From: Streptomyces sp. NBC_01214
Lineage (GTDB): Bacteria; Actinomycetota; Actinomycetes; Streptomycetales; Streptomycetaceae
Length of the DNA: 64,000 nucleotides
Assembly: GCF_026340975.1 (NCBI RefSeq)
Contig: NZ_JAPEOS010000002.1
Span: 1,010,501 to 1,074,500 of the forward strand
Reading direction: 5' to 3'
Made by a program: the position numbers and the translations under genes. The notes under the pieces were generated by a model that did not search any database, was not told where the DNA came from, and saw nothing but the letters and a program-made list of their open reading frames with translations. Positions 24,045-31,511 of the stretch are shown here, piece by piece. How positions within the stretch are numbered: position 1 is the first letter of the stretch; each line of letters opens with the position of its first letter.

Positions 24045-24505
24045 CCGTGCCGCCCCTTCTCGATCGTCAGAGCCCGCCACAGGGCACCTGGCCAGCGGCG
24101 CCATGCGGCCTCACCCCCCAACGTACGCACGCACCCCGCCCCTACCCACCCCCCGGATCCCACAGACCCCGCCCCACCTCCCTCGTACGGACCACCGGAA
24201 GCGCCCGCCCCGGCGCGCATCCCGGACCGACGTCGCCGAGCGGGCCCCGTCGCGCCGAACAACCGCTCGCACGCGCGTTGTTGGAGCGATCTTTTCCGAT
24301 TCGCGCACCAGGGGGAGGCTCCGGTGACGGTCGACGTCCACAATCGCTGAGCCTTCCCGTCCTGGGCGGAGGCCGTGGTGCGCGGGCTCCAGCAGCACGC
24401 CGCCCGGGTGATAACCCTGTGTCACCGCTCCCGGTTCCGTGCTGACGGCGAGTTGCCGTGCAACGTTGGGAGCCGACCAGAGCCGGAGCGGAGGGGACCG
24501 ACACC
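24045..24505. other. Intergenic region, nothing recognised
   Basis: 461 bp between divergent genes. It contains only shadow open frames. An AT-richer segment around 24280-24350 could hold promoters. No tRNA, riboswitch or clear repeat was seen. Confidence 0.5.
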
Positions 24506-24508
24506 GTG

Positions 24509-25171
24509 ATGCCGGACATCAGACGCGGCCTCGCCACGGTGGCACTGCTGACGGCCCTGACCACGACGGCGTCGGCGTGCTCCGACCCCGACCCCGACCC
24601 CGTCCCGACCCCACCCGCCACGACCACCGACACGCACACCGGAACGTCCCCCACGGGGACGGCGAACGAGGACCTGGGCAAGGTCTTCCCCGGCACGCGC
24701 GCAGGCTCCGGCAGCAGCTCGACGGTCGCCGTGCCGAGGGCGCAGTTGGACGAGCCGGCCGGAGGGACCATGGAGCTCGCCAACGACCAGCAGGTGCCCC
24801 TGACCGTCCAACCCCTGACGGCCACCGCGGAAAGCGGAGAGCTCTCCATCGTCAAGGACGGCTGCACCGGCGTCACCCTCCAACCCCAGGAGACGTGCAG
24901 CGTCCAGGTCAGTCACGTCGCCCACGTACCGGGCACGTGGACGGGGACGGTCACCGCCCCGACCGCGGAGGGGCCCGTCTTCTCGGTGACGCTGACCGGT
25001 GAGGCCGTCGAGGCCGCACCGGAGACGACCGCCGAAACCCCGACACCGGAGCCCGACGGGACACCGGAGACCCCCGAGGAGACCGGCACCCCGGCGACCC
25101 CCGACGAGACCGGCACCCCGGAAACCCCTGACGAGACCGGGATCCCCACGCCCGAGCCCGCGCTCACCTGA
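24509..25171 (+). CDS. Lipoprotein with Ig-like (choice-of-anchor D/ASH-type) domain
   Basis: 220 aa from ATG 24509 (a GTG directly before it, 24506, is an alternative). Signal peptide with lipobox ASAC (Cys24). After a Thr/Pro/Asp linker there is a beta-sandwich domain with VPLTVQPLTATAESGELSIV and CTGVTLQPQETCSVQVSH, similar to the two-Cys pattern of choice-of-anchor D/ASPM-SPD2-Hydin domains. The C-terminal 45 residues are tandem (P)DETGTPETP-like repeats. Its last 8 bp overlap the convergent membrane protein gene. Probably a wall-exposed protein; role unknown. Confidence 0.75.
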   Translation: MPDIRRGLATVALLTALTTTASACSDPDPDPVPTPPATTTDTHTGTSPTGTANEDLGKVFPGTRAGSGSSSTVAVPRAQLDEPAGGTMELANDQQVPLTVQPLTATAESGELSIVKDGCTGVTLQPQETCSVQVSHVAHVPGTWTGTVTAPTAEGPVFSVTLTGEAVEAAPETTAETPTPEPDGTPETPEETGTPATPDETGTPETPDETGIPTPEPALT

Positions 25172-26090
25172 CGGAGCCCTTCATCTGCACCCGGACCGTG
25201 CCGTCGTCGTCCGGGAGCACCACGGTCACGGTGTTCTCGTACCCCCCGTAGTAGGGGACGAGGTAGAAGCGGGTCGGGGTCTTCACCAGGAGGCGAAAAC
25301 CCCTGTACTGGTACCGGTAGGGCCCGGCCCCGGCCCCCAGGTCCTTGAACTCGATGTCCTTGGCGTGGTGGACGAGCGGCAGGCGGGAGAGGACCTCCAC
25401 GGCCGGGTTCCGCTGCATGCCGCCGTTCGCGTCCGCCACCGCCTGCGCCTCGCCCGCCATCGCCGCGTACCGGGACACGCCGTAGAACAGGCTCAACGTC
25501 AGCATCCCCAGGAGCAACGCCCCGGCCACGAGCCACAACCGGTCGGCGTCGCGGACCGGAGGGCTCCGCCGCCCGGGGTCATGCTGACCGAGGCGCACCT
25601 GGATGGCGAAGAAGGCCAGGCTGGCTCCCAGGGCCACCACGAGGCTGGGCAGCAGCCCGCGGAGCAAACCCGCGGGGAGGAAGGTGAGCAGGTCGTCCCG
25701 GAAGAAGACGGGGTAGCCCCCGATCACTCCCAGGAGCAGGCCCACCGCCAGCAGCGTGCGGTACGCCGTACGACGCCGCCCCTCGTTCTCCGGGCGGGCC
25801 AGGGCGTGCCCGAGCCGGCCGAGCACGAGCAGGACGACGAGTCCGCAGACGAGCAGTATCCACACCGGGAAGAAGAGGGCCTCCGGGCTGCGCGCGAGGA
25901 CGGCCTGGATGGAGAAGGGCAAGTCGCTGAGCGGGACGCCGAAGGCGCGGTAGTAGGCCTCGTTGTACTGGTTGCCGAAGTAGTACAGCAGTCCGAGGAC
26001 GACGGTCCCGGGCGCCGCGATGTACGCCAACTTGTCCAGGAACGACCTCTCGGGAGGGTCCGCCGCAGGCTGCTGCGCCTTTTCGGGCAT
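25164..26090 (-). CDS. Hypothetical five-helix membrane protein
   Basis: 308 aa. About five membrane helices are visible (for example IAAPGTVVLGLLYYFGNQYN, FPVWILLVCGLVVLLVLG, LWLVAGALLLGMLTLSLFYG). A C-terminal extracytoplasmic domain of about 90 residues contains FKDLGAGAGPYRYQYRGFRL and a terminal TVRVQMKGSVR. No family recognised. It overlaps the convergent lipoprotein by 8 bp. A perfect palindrome (26281-26295) about 190 bp upstream may be an operator. Confidence 0.7.
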   Translation of the reverse strand: MPEKAQQPAADPPERSFLDKLAYIAAPGTVVLGLLYYFGNQYNEAYYRAFGVPLSDLPFSIQAVLARSPEALFFPVWILLVCGLVVLLVLGRLGHALARPENEGRRRTAYRTLLAVGLLLGVIGGYPVFFRDDLLTFLPAGLLRGLLPSLVVALGASLAFFAIQVRLGQHDPGRRSPPVRDADRLWLVAGALLLGMLTLSLFYGVSRYAAMAGEAQAVADANGGMQRNPAVEVLSRLPLVHHAKDIEFKDLGAGAGPYRYQYRGFRLLVKTPTRFYLVPYYGGYENTVTVVLPDDDGTVRVQMKGSVR

Positions 26091-26280
26091 GCGCCCAGTC
26101 TGTCCGCCCGCCCCCGGGCCCGCACGTAATGGCCGCCCGCCCGGCTGACACCCCGCCGCGCTGTGCCGTCTGAACCGGGCGACGGCGGCTCGGCGGGGAG
26201 CTTCCTGCGAGCACCGGCCCGATGACGAGGGCCTCGTCGGCCAACGGTCTCAACCCACGACACGACCATAAATGATGCTT

Positions 26281-26295
26281 CATCACTTGGTGATG
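26281..26295. promoter_or_regulatory. Palindrome CATCAC-TTG-GTGATG
   Basis: Perfect 6-bp arms, 3-bp spacer, in a relatively AT-rich stretch with neighbouring ATGATGCTT and GATGCAACATC half-like sites. It lies between the membrane protein start (26090) and the stop of the restriction-like gene (26365). Target regulator unknown. Confidence 0.4.
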
Positions 26296-26306
26296 CAACA
26301 TCGTCG

Positions 26307-26348
26307 GACGGGTCCGCGACGGGTCCGCGACGGGTCCGCGGACGGGTC
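26307..26348. repeat. Tandem 11-bp repeat
   Basis: GACGGGTCCGC at 26307, 26318 and 26329, then a partial fourth copy at 26341 (GACGGGTC) after one extra G, directly downstream of the CATCAC palindrome. Just before the stop of the leftward restriction-like gene. Confidence 0.75.
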
Positions 26349-26364
26349 GGCCAGGGGCAGTGCG

Positions 26365-27303
26365 CTACGGCAGTACGTCCGGGCTGCTGCTCTCGAACGA
26401 CTTGCCGGCCGGCCACAGGGTCACGCACTCCTGGCTCGCGGCGAGCTCGATCAGGTCCTTGCGCGGCTGGGACGGGAGGAGGATTGCGCACGTGACCGGC
26501 CGTACGAAGCGGCTGTAGTCGGCCAGCTGTCCGATGGCCATGCGCACGTTCTCGCGCGTGACGCTCCCCTTCGCCTCGACGAGCAAGCCGAGCCCCGGCG
26601 CGTAGAGGTCGGTCAGCAGTGGGCGGGTCTCGCCTTCGGGGAGGATCCGGTGCCGGTGGACCTGCTGCCCCTTCGACCGGAGGTAGTCGCTGAACTGGAG
26701 CACGAGCTTCGCTTCGCGCCGCTCCGCTTCGTACGGCTCGCGGCTCGGGTCGACGAAGGCCTTCTCGGTCTCCTGCTGCTCGATGTCGACGCGCACGACG
26801 GGCTCGGGCTGGCTGCGCAGCACCCGGCCCAGCTTCGTCTCCGGCTCCTGCACGGGGGTGTCCACCGGCCGCAGCTTGAAGACGATCACCTTGCGGAGGG
26901 GGCCGTCGCCGGTCTCCGGAGCGTCCGCCTCGTACCAGCTGTCCACCTCGAACTCGCCGAGGTAGGTGACGACCCCGCGGGCTCCCTGGAAGACGCGCAG
27001 CGCGCGGCCTTCGGCCCGGTGGTTCAGGATGCTGGCGTTGCCGGACAGCATCCGCTGGTCGCCGTACTGCCCTTCCCCGCTGTAGTGGAACAGCCCGTCC
27101 GGCATCCACCCGTCGTAGTAGCCGTGCTTCTCGCCGGCGATCGGGTCCGTGAAGACCATGACGTTCGGCGTCTTCGCCGACGGGCCGATGCCCCCCTGTG
27201 TGCGGCCGCCGTACTCGGCGTGCAGTTGCTTGCGCTCGATCGGGTCGCCGGGTTCGAGACCCCACTTCACGCCCGCTGGATCCGAGACGTTCACCTCCGT
27301 CAC
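26365..27303 (-). CDS. SRA-like/PD-(D/E)XK putative modification-dependent restriction endonuclease
   Basis: 312 aa from GTG 27303, 6 nt after AGGAGGG. The N-terminal half resembles the SRA-type modified-base-binding domain of ScoMcrA: HGYYDGWMPDGLFHYSGEGQ, YGDQRMLSGNASILNH and YLGEFEVDSW. The C-terminal half is a PD-(D/E)XK nuclease: Glu197 in a preceding helix, Asp232 in LLTDLY, Glu243 and Lys245 in LVEAKG, and the helix MAIGQLADYS. The order sensor then nuclease fits an enzyme that cuts DNA carrying modified (methylated or phosphorothioated) bases. It lies outside the tRNA-bounded island but beside other accessory genes. Biochemical specificity is unknown. Confidence 0.72.
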   Translation of the reverse strand: MTEVNVSDPAGVKWGLEPGDPIERKQLHAEYGGRTQGGIGPSAKTPNVMVFTDPIAGEKHGYYDGWMPDGLFHYSGEGQYGDQRMLSGNASILNHRAEGRALRVFQGARGVVTYLGEFEVDSWYEADAPETGDGPLRKVIVFKLRPVDTPVQEPETKLGRVLRSQPEPVVRVDIEQQETEKAFVDPSREPYEAERREAKLVLQFSDYLRSKGQQVHRHRILPEGETRPLLTDLYAPGLGLLVEAKGSVTRENVRMAIGQLADYSRFVRPVTCAILLPSQPRKDLIELAASQECVTLWPAGKSFESSSPDVLP

Positions 27304-27334
27304 GTGCAGCCCTCCTTTTGGTCCGTGTCGATCT

Positions 27335-27355
27335 ACTACCGCTAGTCGTAGTGTA
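27335..27355 (-). promoter_or_regulatory. Candidate promoter/operator of the restriction-like gene
   Basis: On the minus strand a TACACT -10-like hexamer (27355-27350) lies 47 bp before the GTG, with a weak TTCCTG 16 bp upstream of it. Just downstream, ACTAC-N8-GTAGT (27335-27352) is an inverted repeat overlapping the start of transcription, a position suited to autorepression of a toxic nuclease. Confidence 0.35.
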
Positions 27356-27634
27356 CTCTGCTGATGCAATGCAGGAATCAGATGACGGAATCCGACCAGT
27401 GAAAATCGCATCCAAATCGGACATGCGGCAGGTCGGGAGGGTGCAGGTAGGGGGAGGGGGCTTGATCGGGGCGAGCTGAGGAAGAAGTGGTCCGTTGGAT
27501 GCCGGACAGGGCCTCGCGGGGCGCTTGACGGCCTAGAGATGCGGCTTCGGCCCCTGCACATGGAGCAGGCGGCCACCCGTTGCAGCGGGGGCCGCCCTTG
27601 AAACACCTCGTTCATCACTCCAGGAGGCGTCCAC

Positions 27635-27841
27635 ATGAAAGTACGACGAACCCAGCCGGTTGGCGAGCGCCGCCGCCGCCCCACCCGCAAGACGATGGCG
27701 CTCGTCGCGGCCGGGGCCGTCGCGTTCGGACTCGCCATGATCGCGCCGGCGGCCGGCTCGGCCTTGGGGGTCGCCGCCGCGGTCGTCGCGGTCCTCCCCC
27801 CTGACCGCAGGGGAGGCAAGGGGGGCGACGGGGAGGAGTAA
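27635..27841 (+). CDS. Small hypothetical membrane protein
   Basis: 68 aa from ATG 27635 with CAGGAGG upstream. A basic N-terminus (MKVRRTQPVGERRRRPTRK) is followed by one or two hydrophobic segments (ALVAAGAVAFGLAMIAPAAG and LGVAAAVVAVLPP) and a charged tail (DRRGGKGGDGEE). No family recognised. It is followed by a hairpin (27850-27885), supporting a real short transcription unit. Confidence 0.6.
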   Translation: MKVRRTQPVGERRRRPTRKTMALVAAGAVAFGLAMIAPAAGSALGVAAAVVAVLPPDRRGGKGGDGEE

Positions 27842-27849
27842 CGCCCCCA

Positions 27850-27885
27850 CCAGCCCCCAGGCCGACTCGCCGGTCAGGGGGCTGG
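27850..27885 (+). terminator. Hairpin after the small membrane protein
   Basis: CCAGCCCCC (27850-27858) pairs with GGGGGCTGG (27877-27885); the 18-nt loop can form a further GGCCG/CGGTC stem. Confidence 0.65.
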
Positions 27886-27976
27886 CGCCGGCGGCTGCCG
27901 TACCGGCTGCTCCACGAGCCGCCGGCCCACTGGCGGTTGCAGAACGACCCTGCCGTACCCGACCTCCGCCCCCTCC

Positions 27977-28008
27977 TCCCTCCCTCCCTCCCTCCCTCCC
28001 TCCCTCCC
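27977..28008. repeat. (TCCC)8 microsatellite
   Basis: Eight perfect TCCC units with imperfect CTCC flanks, 173 bp before the frameshifted beta-family gene. It lies in a 340-bp region without a gene (27842-28180). Tandem tetranucleotides are prone to slippage; here it would change promoter spacing, not a reading frame. Confidence 0.85.
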
Positions 28009-28180
28009 GGCGCCGGGACACGAAGGCCGGACGTGGCGGAGGGGCGGCATCCGACTTTGGCGAGAACCAGCCTCTTGGCCGGTCCATGCCCCTATCTGGG
28101 ACGGCGCTTTCTCGTCACACTCTGAGGGGAGTGAGCGAGACATCCATTGGCTTGGTGCTGAGTGCGCTGGGGGAAAGCCG

Positions 28181-29232
28181 TTGGCCTACGTTCCGATACT
28201 CAAGGGCAAGGTGGGGGAGTTCTCGGCCCTCGAGCACGTCACGCCGGCGGTCCGCTCGTGCATCCGCCCCGTCATGGAGTTGATCCCTGACCCAGACGTG
28301 CGGGATGCGCTGGAGACCTTCTGCAACCGCGCGATGGACGCAGTGCCGCACGGCACGGTCCTGACGGTCGATACCGGCGCCTTACCGACAGCACGAGTCC
28401 TCGAGGGCGACGTTGGTGGTCCGATTGCCCGACTCAGTGAGTCGCTCGATCTTCGCGGTGTGCTGATGTGCCCGGTCGTGCGTTGCACGGATCCGCGAGA
28501 CGTCCTCGTCGAGGCCGCACAAGCGGTGGTCGTGCACCAGAGCGGCGTCTGCCTCCGTGTGTCCGTTGCGGACGACATCCTTGAACCCCTGCCGGATCAC
28601 GGACAGATCCGCGGGCTGCTCAAGGTGCTCCGCCTCGAACCGGAAGAGGTGGACCTGCTCATTGACGCCGGGCCGGTGCATTCCAATGTCACGAGAGACC
28701 GATTGGCCGACCGCGCGTTGGCCACCCTTGAGGCACTTTCTCCGTGGCGATGGCGGCGCGAGTGTGTGTTGCCGCCGGCGCCTTCCCGGTCAACTTGACA
28801 GGGTTCCCCAGGGGCCAAGCTACGCCGGTGGCGAGGCGCGAGGCGCAGCTCTGGCGGCGCGTCGTGAGCGGGTGCCATGGAAAGGCGCCAGACTTCGGTG
28901 ACTTCGGTGTGACGCATCCTCGTATACCTACGAAGTCACGTGGAACTCCGCACCCCAACATGCGGTACACGACTCCGGAAGAATGGCAGGTCTTTGTCTA
29001 TCCGCGGGTCCGCCCCGGCAACGATGACTTCTTCACCCTGAGCGCGGATCTGGTCGCATCCCCGTACTGGCCCGTGACAGGGGCCCGAACGTCATGGGGC
29101 GACGCACGACTCAAGGAGTGCGCGATGCGACAGAGGGGGAAGGCCGGCACCGGCGCGGAGTGGCGTGCATGGGCAACCTCGCATCACCTGGCAGTGGTGA
29201 CAGCCAACCTCAACACACTGGCGCACCCCTAA
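28181..29232 (+). pseudogene. Frameshifted beta-family protein gene
   Basis: TTG start at 28181 with GGGGGAAAG upstream. The first ~190 codons (MAYVPILKGKVGEFSALEHV, VRSCIRPVMELIP, DVLVEAAQAVVVHQSGVCLR, EEVDLLIDAGPV) match the N-terminal part of the 'beta family' proteins (PF14350), about 350 residues long. After about 28745-28765 the match continues in the -1 frame (VCVAAGAFPVNLTGFPRGQA, WRRVVSG, TPEEWQVFVYPRVRPGNDDF) to the stop at 29232. Together both parts give the expected length, so one base is missing or two were added. The gene has a TTA codon (28382-28384), so even intact it would depend on bldA tRNA. Function of the family is unknown; it occurs with phage and defence genes. Confidence 0.75.
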
Positions 29233-29244
29233 GGCCCACGAAGA

Positions 29245-29273
29245 AAGCGGCCCCCTTCATGAGGGGGCCGCTT
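29245..29273. terminator. Terminator after the beta-family gene
   Basis: AAGCGGCCCCCT (29245-29256) pairs perfectly with AGGGGGCCGCTT (29262-29273), loop TCATG, 12 bp after the stop. Symmetric A- and T-rich ends suit both directions. Confidence 0.85.
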
Positions 29274-29499
29274 CACTCCGAAGGCAATTCGGGGCCTAGA
29301 CGGTAGCGCTGGCCTGCTAAGGGGGCCCGAGCATTCGTGGCTGTTCGCCGCGGCGGTACTCCAGTCAGACGCTCAGCCCACCCACCGCCCACCAGCGAGG
29401 CTGCCGATCGCATGAGCCGTACTAGGGGAGTGCGCCGAGCGCTCGCCGAGCGGCACGAGCGTCTATCGCAGGTCTACCGCGATCAGTGCGACAACGACA

Positions 29500-29534
29500 A
29501 AGGCCCGGACTCAGTGGGACTGAGTTCGGGCCTT
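29500..29534 (-). terminator. Probable original terminator of tRNA-Arg (now displaced)
   Basis: AAGGCCCG-G-ACTCAG / CTGAGT-T-CGGGCCTT forms a 15-bp stem with loop TGGGA. On the minus strand it is followed by TTTGTCGTT. It lies 52 bp downstream of the tRNA-Arg 3' fragment (29586-29632) in the same orientation, and the spacer contains GAAGTGCCAA, which also occurs in the spacer after the intact tRNA. This fits a chromosome end left behind by integration into the tRNA gene. Confidence 0.7.
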
Positions 29535-29585
29535 CATGCTTGGCACTTCAGCTGGTCAGCGGCGTGATCGCGCTGTCTCTGCTGG

Positions 29586-29632
29586 AGTGCCCCCGGCAGG
29601 ATTCGAACCTGCGCACACGGCTCCGAAGGCCG
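29586..29632 (-). repeat. Left attachment repeat (tRNA-Arg 3' fragment)
   Basis: Identical to 47281-47320 over the first 40 bp, one mismatch (29626, A versus G at 47321), then six more identical bases. It contains the T-arm, variable region and anticodon stem of tRNA-Arg but no D-arm or 5' acceptor strand, so it is not a functional tRNA. The mismatch is at wobble position 34 of the anticodon. Confidence 0.9.
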
Positions 29633-29835
29633 GGTCGCACCCAGACGTTTGCCCAGGTCAGATGTGCAGCTGATGAATCGTCAGGGTCGCCGTCCCGTGC
29701 ATGTCCCACGACGCGGAAATGCGCCGAACGTCACAGAATCCTCAAAGTGGGGGCCTCGATGGCCGAGGTGCTGGCGTGCGGATTCCCTCGTCGCCGTCTC
29801 GGCGGGGCTGCCGACGAGGGCGTCGCACGCATCTA

Positions 29836-29873
29836 GAATCTAAGTAAGATTCCATCTACGTAATATCGAATCT
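29836..29873. promoter_or_regulatory. AT-rich operator region with GAATCT repeats
   Basis: GAATCT-AAGTA-AGATTC (29836-29852) is a perfect inverted repeat, and a third GAATCT lies at 29868-29873. The block is strikingly AT-rich and immediately precedes the ATPase gene. It should hold promoter and operator of that gene; the regulator is unknown. Confidence 0.55.
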
Positions 29874-29880
29874 ATGTTTC

Positions 29881-31338
29881 ATGAAGGCTGAGGGTGGGGT
29901 GCTGATGGAGTTCAAGGGCAGGTCTGCCGACCTGGATCAGCTGGCTCGGCAGCTGGGCCTGGTAGTCGGCGGTACGGGGGCCACGCGTGGTCAGGCTGTG
30001 ATCGTGACGGGCCGGCGCCGGGTGGGCAAGTCTCGTCTGGTCCAGGAGTTCTGCGACCGTTCCGGGCTTCCGTACGTGGTCTTCCAGGCGACCCGGGGAC
30101 GCAACGCGGTGGCCGAGCGAGCGGACTTCGCCGCGACGCTGGCGCATTCCCCTCTGCCCGGGGCTGAGCTGGTGGCCGGGCTGCAGGCCGCTGACTGGAA
30201 CCAGGCACTTCGCTCCCTCGCAGTCGCGATTCCGGACGATGCACCGAGCATTGCGGTGGTCGACGAGGTGCCGTGGCTGGTCGAACAGGACGGGGAGTTC
30301 GAGGGGGCGCTGCAGACGGTCTGGGACCGGCACTTGTCCGCCAAGCCCGTCCTGTTGATCCTGGTCGGCAGTGACATGTCGGTGATGGAGGCGCTGCAGT
30401 CCTATGGTCGCCCCTTCTTCGGCCGGGCGGCCAAGATGACCGTACAGCCGCTGCATCTGGCCGATGTGCAGGCGATGACCGGCCTTGACGCGGCGGAAGC
30501 GGTGGACGCACTGCTGATCACCGGTGGGTTCCCGGAGATCGTTCAGTCCTGGCGGCCGGGGATGGGCCGCCGAGACTTTCTGCGCGAGGCTGTGTCCAAC
30601 CCGCTCGCCCCGCTGTTGGTGGCGGGCGAACTGTCGCTGCTGGGGGAGTTTCCCGAGGCGTCCCACTCGCGCGCGATCCTGGAAGCGGTCGGCAATGGCG
30701 AGCGGACCTTCTCCACCATTGCCGCACAAGCCGGTGGTGCCGGTGCGCTGCCCTCGGGCACGCTGTCTCCGCTGCTGAACACGCTGCTGGCCAAGCGAGT
30801 CCTGGCCGCTGACCTGCCGCTCTCGGTCAAGGCGGACAGCAAGAACAAGCGCTATCGCATCGCTGATCCGTACCTGCGGTTCTGGCTGGCTTTCCTGCAA
30901 CGCGGTATCCCGCTCATCGAGCGCGGTCGTGGTGATCTGGCGCTGGAGCGCATCGAGCGGTCGTGGACGACATGGCGGGGCCGGGCTGTCGAGCCGATCG
31001 TCCGCGAGTCGCTGCTGCGGCTGCTGCCCGACGAGATGTGGCCGCAGACGGAGGCGGTCGGGGGCTGGTGGAACCGGCAGAACAATCCGGAGATCGACCT
31101 GATCGGAGCCGACCGCGAACCCTTGGCAGGGCAGGTTCACTTCATCGGCTCGGTGAAGTGGCTGGAGTCGCAGCCGTTCGGCCGACGTGAGTACGACGCC
31201 CTGGCACGGGACATGCTCGCCGTGCCCGGTGCCGAGCCGGACACGGCGCTGGTTGCGGTGTCCCGTTGCGGTGTCGAGGACGATCTCCCTCTTGCGGCGC
31301 ACTGGGGTCCGGAGGACCTTGTCGGTGCCTGGCGGTAG
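29881..31338 (+). CDS. AAA ATPase with DUF234-type C-terminal domain
   Basis: 485 aa from ATG 29881, which lacks a ribosome site; ATG 29905 (477 aa, MEFKGRSADLDQL) follows GGGTGGGG and may be the true start. Walker A is TGRRRVGKSRL (Lys50), Walker B IAVVDEVPWL, sensor VGSDMSVMEAL. A winged-helix part (FSTIAAQAGG, LSPLLNTLLAKRVLAADLP) follows. The C-terminal DUF234 domain has a PD-(D/E)XK-like core: PEIDLIGADRE then HFIGSVKWLE. Such ATPases are common in mobile and archaeal elements; function unproven. First gene of the island, preceded by an unusually AT-rich operator region. Confidence 0.85.
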   Translation: MKAEGGVLMEFKGRSADLDQLARQLGLVVGGTGATRGQAVIVTGRRRVGKSRLVQEFCDRSGLPYVVFQATRGRNAVAERADFAATLAHSPLPGAELVAGLQAADWNQALRSLAVAIPDDAPSIAVVDEVPWLVEQDGEFEGALQTVWDRHLSAKPVLLILVGSDMSVMEALQSYGRPFFGRAAKMTVQPLHLADVQAMTGLDAAEAVDALLITGGFPEIVQSWRPGMGRRDFLREAVSNPLAPLLVAGELSLLGEFPEASHSRAILEAVGNGERTFSTIAAQAGGAGALPSGTLSPLLNTLLAKRVLAADLPLSVKADSKNKRYRIADPYLRFWLAFLQRGIPLIERGRGDLALERIERSWTTWRGRAVEPIVRESLLRLLPDEMWPQTEAVGGWWNRQNNPEIDLIGADREPLAGQVHFIGSVKWLESQPFGRREYDALARDMLAVPGAEPDTALVAVSRCGVEDDLPLAAHWGPEDLVGAWR

Positions 31339-31511
31339 CCAGGGAAACCGCCAGGGTGGTCATGGTGATGTACCTGCCTCGGGCGCCCAGTGGCGGGAGA
31401 CGTCGACCGCATTCGCAGAACCCTCCGGACATCGAAGCCCGTTTGCGCGGCGGCGAGGTGACGGGCCCGGTTCACCCCCGCGGGGTGACCGGACGGCGCT
31501 AGCCTGGCCGG

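Noticed and set aside
27977..28008. Phase-variable coding repeat
   Set aside because: The TCCC array is not inside a credible gene; the minus-strand frame across it is a Glu/Gly repeat without a start site.
29586..29632. Possible second tRNA-Arg
   Set aside because: Only the 3' half is present; D-arm and 5' acceptor strand are missing, so it is an attachment remnant.
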